Below, one piece after another: positions 1 through 9,082 of a DNA stretch of 64,000 bases (position 1 is its first letter; the number at the start of each line of letters is the position of its first letter). This stretch comes from DATIUV01 sp049322755 (GTDB taxonomy: Bacteria > Pseudomonadota > Gammaproteobacteria > Burkholderiales > UBA6910): the NCBI GenBank assembly GCA_049322755.1, contig JBMOQX010000072.1:62001-126000 (forward strand), read 5' to 3'. Under the pieces are notes generated by a model. The model did no database searches, was not told the origin of the DNA, and was given only the letters and a program-made list of their open reading frames with translations. The translations under genes were made by a program, and so were the position numbers.

Positions 1-1395
1 CCCGAGGACCTCGGGTTCTGGGAGCGGGAGGGCGAGCGCATCGCCCGCCGCAACCTGGCGCTGTCGGTGCCGGCGCTGGTGCTGTCGTTCGCGGTGTGGA
101 TGCTGTGGAGCGCGGTGGTGGTGCATCTGCCCCACGTCGGCTTCCGCTTCACCCCCAACCAGCTGTTCTGGCTGGCCGCGCTGCCGGGGCTGGCCGGGGG
201 CACGCTGCGGCTGCTGTTCTCGTTCATGGTGCCGATCTTCGGCGGCCGCAACTGGACCGCGGTGTCCACCGCCCTGCTGCTGCTGCCGGCGGTGGGCCTC
301 GCGCTGGCGGTGCAGGATCCGCACACCGGCTACCCGACCTTCGTGGTGCTGGCGGTGCTGTGCGGCATCGGCGGCGGCAACTTCGCCTCCAGCATGGCCA
401 ACGTCAGCCTGTTCTATCCGACCCGGCGCAAGGGCGCCGCGCTGGGCCTCAATGCGGGCGTCGGCAACCTGGGCATCGGCCTGGCGCAGCTGGCGGTGCC
501 GCTGGTGATCGCGGTACCGCTGTTCGGCGCGCTGGCGGGCGGGTCGCAGCGGTGGAGCGACGGCGGCACGGTGCGGGAGGTGTGGCTGCAGAACGCCGGG
601 CTGGTGTGGGTGCCGCTGATTGCGCTCGCCGCCCTGTCCGCCTGGCGCTGGATGGACAATATCGCCGCGCTGCAGGCGGGCTTCGCCGAGCAGGCGGTGA
701 TCTTCGCGCGCAAGCACAACTGGCTGCTGTCGTGGCTTTACCTGGGAACCTTCGGCTCGTTCATCGGCTATGCGGCGGGCTTTCCGCTGCTGGCGGAAGT
801 GGCGTTCGGCGCCGACGGGGCAGCGTCCTACGCCTTCGTCGGCCCGCTGGTGGGGGCGGTGGCGCGGCCCCTGGGCGGCTGGCTCGCCGACCGCTCGGGC
901 GGGGCGCGGCTGGCGCTCGCCTGCTTTGCCGCGATGGCGGCGGCGACACTGGGGCTGCTGCTGGTGCTGCCCGAGGGCGGGCAGGGCGGCAGCTACGGGG
1001 CGTTCCTGGCGCTGTTCGCGCTGCTGTTCGCGGCCAGCGGCCTGGGCAACGGCGCCGTGTTCCACATGATTCCGGCCGTGCTGCTGCGCGAGCGCCAGGC
1101 GGCGGCGGGTGTGGATCCGCAGGCGCAGAGGCGGGCATTGCGCGAGGGCGTGCTGGAGGGCGCGGCGTCGCTGGGATTCGCCTCCAGCATTGCGGCGTTC
1201 GGCGGTTTCGTCATCCCCAAGAGCTACGGCACCGCCCTGGCGATGACCGGGGACCCGGCCGCCGCGCTCTACCTGTTCCTCATCTTCTACGCGAGCTGCA
1301 TGGCGGTGACGTGGCGCTACTACGTCAGGCCGCGGGTGGGGGCACCGTGCCGAGCGGGGGCGGGCGCGAAACGGGCAGGGGCCGGCGACCGATGA
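1..1395 (+). CDS. narK: Nitrate/nitrite MFS transporter NarK, 5' end outside window
   Basis: Major facilitator of the NarK/NNP family, moving nitrate or nitrite across the inner membrane. The reading frame is open from base 1, and its first residues (PEDLGFWEREG, then ARRNLALSVPALVLSF) match the usual NarK N-terminal region, so the start lies upstream and the GTG at 67 is internal. Ten or more hydrophobic segments follow. The Gly/Asn-rich stretch GLNAGVGNLGIG near residue 150 and GASLGFASSIAAFGGF near residue 385 fit the two nitrate-signature helices. It sits about 57 bases ahead of narG and is probably cotranscribed. Whether it is the second half of a NarK1-NarK2 fusion cannot be told. Confidence 0.93.
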   Translation, partial: PEDLGFWEREGERIARRNLALSVPALVLSFAVWMLWSAVVVHLPHVGFRFTPNQLFWLAALPGLAGGTLRLLFSFMVPIFGGRNWTAVSTALLLLPAVGLALAVQDPHTGYPTFVVLAVLCGIGGGNFASSMANVSLFYPTRRKGAALGLNAGVGNLGIGLAQLAVPLVIAVPLFGALAGGSQRWSDGGTVREVWLQNAGLVWVPLIALAALSAWRWMDNIAALQAGFAEQAVIFARKHNWLLSWLYLGTFGSFIGYAAGFPLLAEVAFGADGAASYAFVGPLVGAVARPLGGWLADRSGGARLALACFAAMAAATLGLLLVLPEGGQGGSYGAFLALFALLFAASGLGNGAVFHMIPAVLLRERQAAAGVDPQAQRRALREGVLEGAASLGFASSIAAFGGFVIPKSYGTALAMTGDPAAALYLFLIFYASCMAVTWRYYVRPRVGAPCRAGAGAKRAGAGDR

Positions 1396-1419
1396 CCGGG
1401 GCGCCGGCCCGGGCAGATT

Positions 1420-1443
1420 ACGATTCACGATTCACCATTGACG
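1420..1443. repeat. Heptanucleotide repeat between narK and narG
   Basis: Two exact copies of ACGATTC (1420-1426, 1427-1433) are followed by ACCATTG and ACG in the same 7-base register, directly before narG. The repeat overlaps the narG leader and adds no good ribosome-binding site. It resembles the other 7- or 9-base intergenic elements in this window. Confidence 0.6.
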
Positions 1444-1452
1444 GGGTGTGAG

Positions 1453-4400
1453 ATGAGCCACTTTCTCGATCGACTGAAGTACTTCACCCAGGACCGGGAG
1501 ACGTTCTCCGAAGGGCACGGCGTCGTGACCCGGGAGGACCGTACCTGGGAGGACGGCTATCGCAAGCGCTGGCAGCACGACAAGATCGTGCGCTCCACCC
1601 ACGGCACGAACTGCACCGGCTCCTGCAGCTGGAAGGTCTACGTGAAGGGCGGCATCGTCACCTGGGAGACGCAGCAGACCGACTACCCCCGCACCCGCCC
1701 CGACATGCCGAACCACGAGCCGCGCGGCTGCTCGCGGGGCGCCTCCTACAGCTGGTACCTCTACAGCGCCAACCGCATCAAGTACCCGATGGTGCGCGGC
1801 CGGCTGCTGAAGCTGTGGCGCGAGGCGCGCCGCACGCTCAAGCCGGTGGAGGCCTGGGCGTCCATCGTCGAGGACGCGGCCAAGACCAGGTCCTACAAGT
1901 CGCGCCGCGGTTTGGGCGGCTTCGTGCGCTCCACCTGGGATGAAGTCAACGAGCTGGTGGCCGCGGCCAACGCCTACACGGTGAAGACCCACGGCCCCGA
2001 CCGGGTCATCGGCTTCTCGCCGATTCCGGCGATGTCGATGGTCTCCTACGCCGCCGGCAGCCGCTACCTGTCGCTGATCGGCGGCGTGTGCATGAGCTTC
2101 TACGACTGGTACTGCGACCTGCCGCCGTCCAGCCCGCAGACCTGGGGCGAGCAGACCGACGTGCCGGAGTCGGCGGACTGGTACAACTCCACGTTCCTCA
2201 TCGCCTGGGGCTCCAACGTGCCGCAGACGCGCACGCCGGACGCCCATTTCTTCACCGAGGTGCGCTACAAGGGCGCCAAGGTGGTGGCGGTGACGCCGGA
2301 CTACGCCGAGGTCTCCAAGCTCGCCGACCTGTGGATGCATCCCAAGCAGGGCACGGACGCCGCGATGGCGATGGCGATGGGCCACGTGATCCTCAAGGAG
2401 TTCCACGTCGAGCGCCAGGCGCCGTACTTCCAGGACTACGCCCGCCGCTACACCGACCTGCCGATGCTGGTCCGCCTGGTGAAGCGGGGCCAGCACCTGG
2501 TCCCGGACCGGTTCCTGCGTGCCTCGGATTTCGGCGGCAAGCTGGGCCACGCCAACAACCCGGAATGGAAGACGGTGGCCTTTGACGAGGCATCGAACCA
2601 GGTGGTGACGCCCAACGGCTCCATCGGCTTCCGCTGGACCCAGAAGCCCGGCGAGGACCAGGGCAAGTGGAACCTGGAGGAGAAGGACGGCACGTCGGGG
2701 GCCGAGACGAAGCTCGGCCTCACGCTGATCGGCCGCCGCGACGACGTGGCGGGCGTGGCCTTCCCGTACTTCGGCGGCATCGCCCACGAGCACTTCCGCC
2801 ACAATGACCAGGGCACCGACATCCTGGTGCGAAATGTGCCGGTCAAGCGGCTGCAGCTGGCCGACGGCGAGGCACTGGTGGCGACCGTTTACGACCTGCT
2901 GGTGGCCAACTACGGCATCGACCGCGGTTTCGGCGGCGGCAGCGTTGCCGGTTCCTACGACGAGGACGTGCCCTACACGCCGAAGTGGCAGGAAAAGGTG
3001 ACGGGCGTTCCCGCCGAGCAGGTGATCACGGTGGCGCGGCAGTTCGCCGACAACGCCGAGAAGACCCAGGGCAAGTCGATGGTGATCATCGGCGCCGCCA
3101 TGAATCACTGGTACCACTCCGACATGAACTACCGCGGCATCATCAACATGCTGATGCTGTGCGGCTGCGTCGGGCAGTCCGGCGGCGGCTGGGCCCATTA
3201 CGTCGGCCAGGAGAAGCTGCGGCCCCAGACCGGCTGGACCGCGCTGGCGTTCGCGCTCGACTGGCACCGGCCGCCGCGGCAGCAGAATTCCACCTCGTTC
3301 TTCTACGCCCACACCGACCAGTGGCGCTACGAGAAGCTGAAAGTGAGCGAGGTGCTGAGCCCGCTGGCGAATCCGGCCGAGATGAGCGGCAGCCTGATCG
3401 ATTTCAACGTGCGCGCCGAGCGCATGGGCTGGCTGCCGAGCGCGCCGCAGCTGGCGGCGAACCCGATCCAGGTGGTCAAGGACGCCCAGGCCGCGGGGAT
3501 GGATCCCAAGGAATACACGGTCAAGGCGCTCAAGGACGGCAGCCTGCGCCTGTCCTGCGAGGATCCGGACAATCCGGTGAACTTCCCGCGCAACCTGTTC
3601 GTCTGGCGCTCCAATCTGCTGGGCTCCAGCGGCAAGGGCCACGAATACTTCCTCAAGCACCTGCTGGGCACCCAGCACGGCGTCCAGGGCAAGGACCTGG
3701 GCGAGGAGGGCGGCGAGCTGCCGGAGGAAGTGGAGTGGCACGAGGAAGCGCCCAAGGGCAAGCTGGACCTGCTGGTGACGCTGGACTTCCGCATGTCCAC
3801 CACCTGCATGTACTCGGACGTGGTGCTGCCCACCGCCACCTGGTACGAGAAGAACGATCTCAACACCTCCGACATGCACCCGTTCATCCATCCGCTGTCC
3901 CAGGCAGTGGACCCGGTGTGGGAGTCGAGGAGCGACTGGGAGATCTACAAGGGCATCGCGAAGAAGTTTTCCGAGGTCTGCGTCGGACACCTGGGCGTGG
4001 AGAAGGAGCTGGTGCTCACGCCGCTGATGCACGACACCCCGGGCGAGCTGGCCCAGGCGCTGGACGTGCGGGACTGGAAGAAGGGCGAGTGCGACCTGAT
4101 CCCCGGCAAGACCGCGCCCCAGATGACGGTGATCGAGCGCGACTATCCCAACACCTACAAGAAGTTCACCGCGCTGGGCCCGCTGATGGCCAAGGCGGGC
4201 AACGGCGGCAAGGGCATCGCCTGGAACACCGAGCACGAGGTGAAGAACCTGCTCAACCTCAACTACCCGGTGACCGAGGAGGGCATCACCCAGGGGCTGC
4301 CGCGCATCGAATCCGACATCGACGCGGCGGAGGTGATCCTGATGCTGGCGCCGGAGACCAACGGCGAGGTGGCGGTGAAGGCCTGGGAGGCGCTCTCGAA

Positions 4401-5202
4401 GATCACCGGCCGCAGCCACGCGCACCTGGCGTTGCCGAAGGAGGAGGAAAAGATCCGCTTCCGCGATCTGCAGGCGCAACCGCGCAAGATCATCTCCTCG
4501 CCCACCTGGTCGGGGCTGGAGTCGGAGCACGTTTCCTACAACGCCGGCTACACCAACGTCCACGAGCTGATCCCCTGGCGCACCCTCACCGGGCGCCAGC
4601 AGTTCTACCAGGACCACAAGTGGATGCTGGCGTTCGGCGAGGGCCTGTGCGTGTACCGGCCCCCGGTGGACGTCAAGGCGGTGGCGCCGATGGCCGGGGT
4701 CAAGGGCAACGGCAACCCCGAGGTGGTGCTCAACTTCATCACGCCACACCAGAAATGGGGCATCCACTCCACCTACACCGACAACCTGCTGATGCTGACT
4801 CTCTCGCGCGGCGGGCCGATCATCTGGCTGTCGGAGGTGGACGCGAGCAAGATCGGCGTCGAGGACAACGACTGGGTCGAGCTCTACAACGTGAACGGCG
4901 CCATCGCGGCGCGGGCGGTGGTGTCGCAGCGGGTCAACGAGGGCATGGTGCTCATGTACCACGCCCAGGAGAAGATCGTGAACGTGCCGGGCTCCGAGAT
5001 CACCGGCTCCCGCGGTGGCATCCACAACTCGGTGACCCGCATCGTCACCAAGCCGACCCACATGATCGGCGGCTACGCCCAGTTGAGCTACGGCTTCAAC
5101 TACTACGGCACCATCGGCACCAACCGCGACGAGTTCGTCATCGTGCGCAAGATGAAGACGGTGGACTGGATGGACGAGCCGGTGCAGGCCGAGAACCTTT
5201 AA
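1453..5202 (+). CDS. narG: Respiratory nitrate reductase alpha subunit NarG
   Basis: Catalytic molybdenum subunit of membrane-bound nitrate reductase, reducing nitrate to nitrite on the cytoplasmic face. It has 1249 residues; E. coli NarG has 1247. The ATG at 1453 (MSHFLDRLKYF) matches the family start, and the ATG-like start at 1438 would only add five residues. The FS0 cluster ligands are visible as H50, C54, C58 and C93. The YCDLPP motif near residue 222 carries the Asp that ligates molybdenum. Molybdopterin-binding and C-terminal beta-barrel domains are full length. There is no Tat-type or Sec signal, as expected for NarG. First gene of narGHJI; a repeat element separates it from narH. 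Confidence 0.98.
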   Translation: MSHFLDRLKYFTQDRETFSEGHGVVTREDRTWEDGYRKRWQHDKIVRSTHGTNCTGSCSWKVYVKGGIVTWETQQTDYPRTRPDMPNHEPRGCSRGASYSWYLYSANRIKYPMVRGRLLKLWREARRTLKPVEAWASIVEDAAKTRSYKSRRGLGGFVRSTWDEVNELVAAANAYTVKTHGPDRVIGFSPIPAMSMVSYAAGSRYLSLIGGVCMSFYDWYCDLPPSSPQTWGEQTDVPESADWYNSTFLIAWGSNVPQTRTPDAHFFTEVRYKGAKVVAVTPDYAEVSKLADLWMHPKQGTDAAMAMAMGHVILKEFHVERQAPYFQDYARRYTDLPMLVRLVKRGQHLVPDRFLRASDFGGKLGHANNPEWKTVAFDEASNQVVTPNGSIGFRWTQKPGEDQGKWNLEEKDGTSGAETKLGLTLIGRRDDVAGVAFPYFGGIAHEHFRHNDQGTDILVRNVPVKRLQLADGEALVATVYDLLVANYGIDRGFGGGSVAGSYDEDVPYTPKWQEKVTGVPAEQVITVARQFADNAEKTQGKSMVIIGAAMNHWYHSDMNYRGIINMLMLCGCVGQSGGGWAHYVGQEKLRPQTGWTALAFALDWHRPPRQQNSTSFFYAHTDQWRYEKLKVSEVLSPLANPAEMSGSLIDFNVRAERMGWLPSAPQLAANPIQVVKDAQAAGMDPKEYTVKALKDGSLRLSCEDPDNPVNFPRNLFVWRSNLLGSSGKGHEYFLKHLLGTQHGVQGKDLGEEGGELPEEVEWHEEAPKGKLDLLVTLDFRMSTTCMYSDVVLPTATWYEKNDLNTSDMHPFIHPLSQAVDPVWESRSDWEIYKGIAKKFSEVCVGHLGVEKELVLTPLMHDTPGELAQALDVRDWKKGECDLIPGKTAPQMTVIERDYPNTYKKFTALGPLMAKAGNGGKGIAWNTEHEVKNLLNLNYPVTEEGITQGLPRIESDIDAAEVILMLAPETNGEVAVKAWEALSKITGRSHAHLALPKEEEKIRFRDLQAQPRKIISSPTWSGLESEHVSYNAGYTNVHELIPWRTLTGRQQFYQDHKWMLAFGEGLCVYRPPVDVKAVAPMAGVKGNGNPEVVLNFITPHQKWGIHSTYTDNLLMLTLSRGGPIIWLSEVDASKIGVEDNDWVELYNVNGAIAARAVVSQRVNEGMVLMYHAQEKIVNVPGSEITGSRGGIHNSVTRIVTKPTHMIGGYAQLSYGFNYYGTIGTNRDEFVIVRKMKTVDWMDEPVQAENL

Positions 5203-5285
5203 CCACGAAGGACGCAATGGACGCAAAGGAAGGACACCCGGAGCTGATGAGCATCCTTGGCGTCCTTAGCGTCCTTGGCGGTGAA
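5201..5285. repeat. Imperfect palindrome of 9-base units between narG and narH
   Basis: The left arm (5201-5230) contains AAGGACGCA, ATGGACGCA and AAGGA in a 9-base register. The right arm (5254-5285) contains TCCTTGGCG, TCCTTAGCG, TCCTTGGCG, which is the near-complement. About 23 bases separate the arms, so the transcript can fold into a long hairpin. The element begins inside the narG stop codon and ends about 20 bases before the narH start. It may set the relative output or mRNA stability of narG and narH; this is inference. Confidence 0.75.
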
Positions 5286-5304
5286 AACTCAAGGGGTGCA
5301 TGAA

Positions 5305-6825
5305 ATGAAAGTACGCGCACAGATCGGCATGGTCCTCAATCTCGACAAGTGCATCGGCTGCCATACCTGCTCGGTGACCTGCAAGAACGTCTGGACCAAC
5401 CGCGAGGGCATGGAGTACGCCTGGTTCAACAACGTCGAGACCAAGCCCGGCATCGGCTATCCCAAGGAGTGGGAGAACCAGGACAAGTGGGACGGCGGCT
5501 GGGTGCGCAAGGGCAGCGGCCGCATCGAGCCCAAGCAGGGCAGCAAGTGGCAGATCCTGATGAAGATCTTCGCCAACCCGAAGCTGCCCGAGATCGACGA
5601 CTACTACGAGCCGTTCACGTTCGATTACCAGCACCTGCACAACGCGCCGGATATGAAGACCGCGCCGGTGGCGCGGCCGCGCAGCCTGATCACCGGCAAA
5701 CGCATGGAGAAGATCGAGTGGGGCCCCAACTGGGAGGAGATCCTGGGCGGGGAGTTCTCGAAGCGTTCCAGGGACGCCAACTTCGAGCAGGTGCAGAAGG
5801 ACATCTACGGCCAGTTCGAGAACACCTTCATGATGTACCTGCCGCGGCTGTGCGAGCACTGCCTCAACCCCACCTGCGTCGCCTCCTGCCCGTCGGGTTC
5901 GATCTACAAGCGCGAGGAGGACGGCATCGTCCTCATCGACCAGGACAAGTGCCGCGGCTGGCGCATGTGCGTCTCCGGCTGCCCGTACAAGAAGATCTAC
6001 TACAACTGGTCCACCGGCAAGGCCGAGAAGTGCATCTTCTGCTATCCGCGCATCGAGGCCGGCCAGCCCACCGTGTGCTCGGAGACCTGCGTCGGGCGCA
6101 TCCGCTACCTGGGGGTGCTGCTGTACGACGCCGACCGCATCGAGGAGGCCGCCAGCGTCGAGGACCCGAAATCGTTGTACAAGGCGCAGCTGTCGCTGTT
6201 CCTCGACCCGCACGCGCCGGAGGTGCAGGAACAGGCGCGCCGCGACGGCGTGCCGGAGGCCTGGATCGAGGCCGCACAGGAATCCCCGGTCTACAAGATG
6301 GCGATGGACTGGAAAGTGGCGCTGCCGCTGCACCCCGAGTACCGCACGCTGCCGATGGTGTGGTACGTGCCCCCGCTGTCACCGATCCAGGCCGCCGCCA
6401 ACGCCGGACAGATCGGCGTCAACGGGGCAATACCCGACGTCGGCGAGCTGCGCATCCCGCTCAAGTACCTGGCCAACCTGCTCACCGCCGGCGACGAGGC
6501 GCCGGTGAAGCGGGCGCTGGAGCGGATGCTGGCGATGCGCGCCTACATGCGCGACAAGCATGTCGAGCAGCGCCAGAACCTGGAAGTGCTGCGGCAGGCG
6601 GATCTCACGCAGGCCCAGGTGGAGGCGATGTACCGCTACATGGCGATCGCCAACTATGAGGACCGCTTCGTGATTCCCACCACGCACCGGGAGTACGCGG
6701 AGAACGCCTACGACCTGCGCGGCGGCTGCGGCTTCTCGTTCGGCAACGGCTGCTCCGACGGACAGAGCGAGCCCAGCCTGTTCGGGGGCAAGAAGAAGAC
6801 CATTCCCATCAAATCCATGGCCTAG
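5305..6825 (+). CDS. narH: Respiratory nitrate reductase beta subunit NarH
   Basis: Iron-sulfur subunit carrying electrons from NarI to NarG. 506 residues, close to the 512 of E. coli. The ATG at 5305 (MKVRAQIGMVLNLDKCIGC) fits the family; the reading frame extends to 5257 but that part lies in the repeat element. Four cysteine groups are seen: CIGCHTCSVTC near residue 16, CEHCLNPTCVASC near 190, CRGWRMCVSGC near 220 and CIFC...CSETC near 250. The third group has Trp in place of one Cys, as in other NarH proteins, giving a [3Fe-4S] centre. narJ starts 10 bases downstream. Confidence 0.98.
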   Translation: MKVRAQIGMVLNLDKCIGCHTCSVTCKNVWTNREGMEYAWFNNVETKPGIGYPKEWENQDKWDGGWVRKGSGRIEPKQGSKWQILMKIFANPKLPEIDDYYEPFTFDYQHLHNAPDMKTAPVARPRSLITGKRMEKIEWGPNWEEILGGEFSKRSRDANFEQVQKDIYGQFENTFMMYLPRLCEHCLNPTCVASCPSGSIYKREEDGIVLIDQDKCRGWRMCVSGCPYKKIYYNWSTGKAEKCIFCYPRIEAGQPTVCSETCVGRIRYLGVLLYDADRIEEAASVEDPKSLYKAQLSLFLDPHAPEVQEQARRDGVPEAWIEAAQESPVYKMAMDWKVALPLHPEYRTLPMVWYVPPLSPIQAAANAGQIGVNGAIPDVGELRIPLKYLANLLTAGDEAPVKRALERMLAMRAYMRDKHVEQRQNLEVLRQADLTQAQVEAMYRYMAIANYEDRFVIPTTHREYAENAYDLRGGCGFSFGNGCSDGQSEPSLFGGKKKTIPIKSMA

Positions 6826-6835
6826 GAGAGCGATC

Positions 6836-7519
6836 ATGAACCTGCTGCTCAAGGCGCTGGGCGCCCTCATCAGCTACCCCGATGCCGATCTGCGCGCGGC
6901 GCTTCCCGAAATCGCCGAGGCGGTCGGCGGGGCACGCGCGCTGCCACGCCCGCTCAAGGAGGACCTCGCCGCGCTGATCGGCGAGATGGCCGCCGCCGAT
7001 GCGTACGACCTGGAGGAGAACTACGTCGGCCTGTTCGACCGCGGCCGCGCCACGTCGCTGCACCTGTTCGAGCACGTGCACGGCGAGTCGCGCGACCGGG
7101 GCCAGGCGATGGTGGACCTGCGCTCGGTCTACGCCCGGCACGGCCTGACGCTCGCCGCCAACGAGCTGCCCGACTACCTGCCGGCGATGCTGGAGTACCT
7201 GGCGCTGGTGCCGGAACCGGAGGCGCGCGACATGCTGGGCGAGTGCGCCCACATCCTGCGCCGCATCGGCGAGGCCCTGGCGGCCCGCGGCAGCCGCCAC
7301 AGCGCGGTGTTCGCCGCCCTGCTGGCGGTGGCGGGCGAGAAGGGGCTCGATCCGGCGGCGGGAACGCAGGCGCTGGCGGCGGAGAAGCCGCTGGACGAGG
7401 AATGGGCCGAGGAGCCGGTGATTTTCGGTCCCCAGGCCGCCTGGGGCAGCGGCGCCGCCGGCTGCGGCGCCCAACCGCAGGTGGCGCCGGTCAATTTCGT
7501 TCCCCGGGTTTCCCAGTGA
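6836..7519 (+). CDS. narJ: Nitrate reductase assembly chaperone NarJ
   Basis: Cytoplasmic TorD/NarJ-family chaperone that binds apo-NarG and promotes Mo-cofactor insertion. 227 residues. The all-helical acidic core has the family stretch YLPAMLEYLALVPEPEARD near residue 120 and the FDRGRATSLHLFEHVHGES segment near 65. A TAGGAGAG ribosome-binding site overlaps the narH stop codon, giving a firm start. The tail after residue 185 is Ala/Gly-rich and probably disordered. Third gene of narGHJI. Confidence 0.96.
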   Translation: MNLLLKALGALISYPDADLRAALPEIAEAVGGARALPRPLKEDLAALIGEMAAADAYDLEENYVGLFDRGRATSLHLFEHVHGESRDRGQAMVDLRSVYARHGLTLAANELPDYLPAMLEYLALVPEPEARDMLGECAHILRRIGEALAARGSRHSAVFAALLAVAGEKGLDPAAGTQALAAEKPLDEEWAEEPVIFGPQAAWGSGAAGCGAQPQVAPVNFVPRVSQ

Positions 7520-7532
7520 TCAGGAGCACGCC

Positions 7533-8228
7533 ATGAGTTCCGGCCAATACCTCAACCAGTTTCTCTTCGGGATCTATCCCTACGTTGCGCTCGCCGTGTT
7601 CTTTCTCGGCAGCCTGATCCGCTTCGACCGCGAGCAGTACACCTGGCGCAGCGAGTCGTCGCAGATGCTCAAGACCGGCCAGCTGCGCTGGGGGTCCAAC
7701 CTGTTCCACATCGGCATCCTGGGCATCTTCTTCGGCCACCTGGTGGGGCTGCTCACGCCGCTGCCGGTCTGGCACGCGCTGGGCATCGGCGCGCCGGCCA
7801 AACAGATGCTGGCCATCGTCGCCGGCGGCGTGTTCGGTCTGCTCTGCCTCGCCGGGCTCGCGCTGCTGATCAACCGCCGGATCACCGAGCCGCGCATCCG
7901 CAGTACCACCAAGACCATGGACTGGGTGATCCTGTTCCTGCTGCTGGGGCAGCTGGTGCTGGGGCTGGTCTCGATCAACGAGTCGTGGCAGCACCGCGAC
8001 GGCGGCGAGATGCTCCGCTTCATGGAGTGGGCGCAGCGCATCGTCACTTTCCGCGGCGGCGCGGCCGACCTGGTGGCGGAGGCGGCGCTGGTCTTCAAGC
8101 TGCACCTGGTGCTGGGCATGACCATCTTCCTGGTGTTCCCGTTCTCGCGGCTGGTGCACATCTGGAGCGGGTTCGCCGCGGTCACCTATCTGTTCCGGCC
8201 GCACCAGGTGGTGCGCACCCGGGGCTGA
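7533..8228 (+). CDS. narI: Respiratory nitrate reductase gamma subunit NarI
   Basis: Membrane diheme b cytochrome that oxidises quinol and passes electrons to NarH. 231 residues with five hydrophobic helices. Histidines expected to ligate the hemes are in the segments GSNLFHIGILGIFFGHLVG (residues about 50-70) and KLHLVLGMTIFLVFPFSRLV (about 190-210). An AGGAGCACGCC leader precedes the ATG. The start of the next gene lies 7 bases beyond the stop, so the accessory genes that follow are likely in the same transcript. Confidence 0.97.
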   Translation: MSSGQYLNQFLFGIYPYVALAVFFLGSLIRFDREQYTWRSESSQMLKTGQLRWGSNLFHIGILGIFFGHLVGLLTPLPVWHALGIGAPAKQMLAIVAGGVFGLLCLAGLALLINRRITEPRIRSTTKTMDWVILFLLLGQLVLGLVSINESWQHRDGGEMLRFMEWAQRIVTFRGGAADLVAEAALVFKLHLVLGMTIFLVFPFSRLVHIWSGFAAVTYLFRPHQVVRTRG

Positions 8229-8235
8229 CGGGGCC

Positions 8236-8637
8236 GTGCACAAGCGCAACCGCCAGTTCGTCGCCGTCGGCCTGGTCTACGGCCTGATCGGAGGGGCGCT
8301 GGCGCTCGCGCACCTGCTGGCGCCGGGCGCGATTCCCGGCAACGTGCCCCGGGCCCACGGTCACCTGATGCTGCTGGGCCTGGTGATGATGACCATCTAC
8401 GGCGTCGGCCTGCACGTGATCCCGCGCTTCGGCGGCTATCCGCTGCGCTCGGAGCGCATCGCCAACGCCCAGTTCTGGCTGGCCAACGCCGGCCTGCCGC
8501 TGCTGGCAGCGGGTTTCCTGGCGCTGGCGGACTGGCTGGTGGCGCTGGGCGGTGCGCTGAACGTCGCCGCGATGGTGCTGTTCGCGTGGAACATGGTGTT
8601 CTCGGTGCGGCTGCGCGGGCCGCTGGACGCGCGATGA
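8236..8637 (+). CDS. Small heme-copper-oxidase-like membrane protein of the nar cluster
   Basis: 133 residues, four predicted membrane helices, GTG start 7 bases after narI. The segment RAHGHLMLLGLVMMTIYG, followed by GLHVIPRFGGYPLRS, resembles the heme-ligating helix of cytochrome oxidase subunit I (H-x-H-x5-G...H-x-x-P-R). Such short proteins are annotated as subunit I-like in denitrifier nar clusters, but the length cannot hold a complete oxidase core. The same H...G-x-V-x-M-M-I-x-G...H-x-x-P-R-F pattern recurs in the gene at 9102, so the two may be paralogous halves or partners. Function unknown; a heme or NO-related role is inference. It overlaps the next gene by ATGA. Confidence 0.8.
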   Translation: MHKRNRQFVAVGLVYGLIGGALALAHLLAPGAIPGNVPRAHGHLMLLGLVMMTIYGVGLHVIPRFGGYPLRSERIANAQFWLANAGLPLLAAGFLALADWLVALGGALNVAAMVLFAWNMVFSVRLRGPLDAR

Positions 8638-9080
8638 GCGAGTACCGCGGCTGCGAGCTGCCCCCCGATCTCTGGTACGACCTGGACTACTGCTGGGTGC
8701 GGCCGGCGGGCGACGGCGTCTACCGCATCGGCATCACCGACCCGTCCCAGACCATGGCCGGGCGGGTGCAGTATGCCACCATCAAGGACGTCGGCACCCA
8801 CCGCCGCTGGAAAAAGCCGCTGGCGCGGCTGGAGTCCGGGAAATGGGCGGGCGGGATTCCGGCGCCGTTCGACGGCACCATCACGGCGCGCAACCCGGCG
8901 GTGATGGACAACCCCGGTCTCATCAACGTTGCGCCCTACACCGACGCCTGGCTGGTGGAGATGAAGCCCGACGACCCGGCCAGCGCGCTGGAGCATCTCA
9001 GCACGGGCGACGAGGCGATCGCAGCGCTGAAGCGCTGGATCGACCGCTACGACGTGCAGTGCATGCGCTGCATGGACTGA
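8634..9080 (+). CDS. GcvH-like lipoyl carrier protein
   Basis: 148 residues, homologous in form to the H-protein of glycine cleavage. The lipoyl-lysine hairpin is intact: LESGKWAGGIPAPFDG (near residue 68) lines up with the VESVKAASDLYAPVSG pattern of GcvH, with the Lys kept. No glycine cleavage genes (gcvT, gcvP) are nearby; it lies between membrane proteins of the nar operon with an ATGA overlap. The C-terminal end, CMRCMD, adds a CxxC pair not typical of GcvH. A dedicated lipoyl carrier, comparable to LbpA of the sHdr pathway, is a plausible reading. The lipoate ligase-DUF116 protein at 16021-17607 could modify it. Partner enzyme unknown. Confidence 0.85.
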   Translation: MSEYRGCELPPDLWYDLDYCWVRPAGDGVYRIGITDPSQTMAGRVQYATIKDVGTHRRWKKPLARLESGKWAGGIPAPFDGTITARNPAVMDNPGLINVAPYTDAWLVEMKPDDPASALEHLSTGDEAIAALKRWIDRYDVQCMRCMD

Positions 9081-9082
9081 TC

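Noticed and set aside
1432..5226. 1264-codon open frame on the minus strand
   Set aside because: It is the exact antisense of narG, with His/Val/Leu-rich low-complexity content typical of GC-rich shadow frames.
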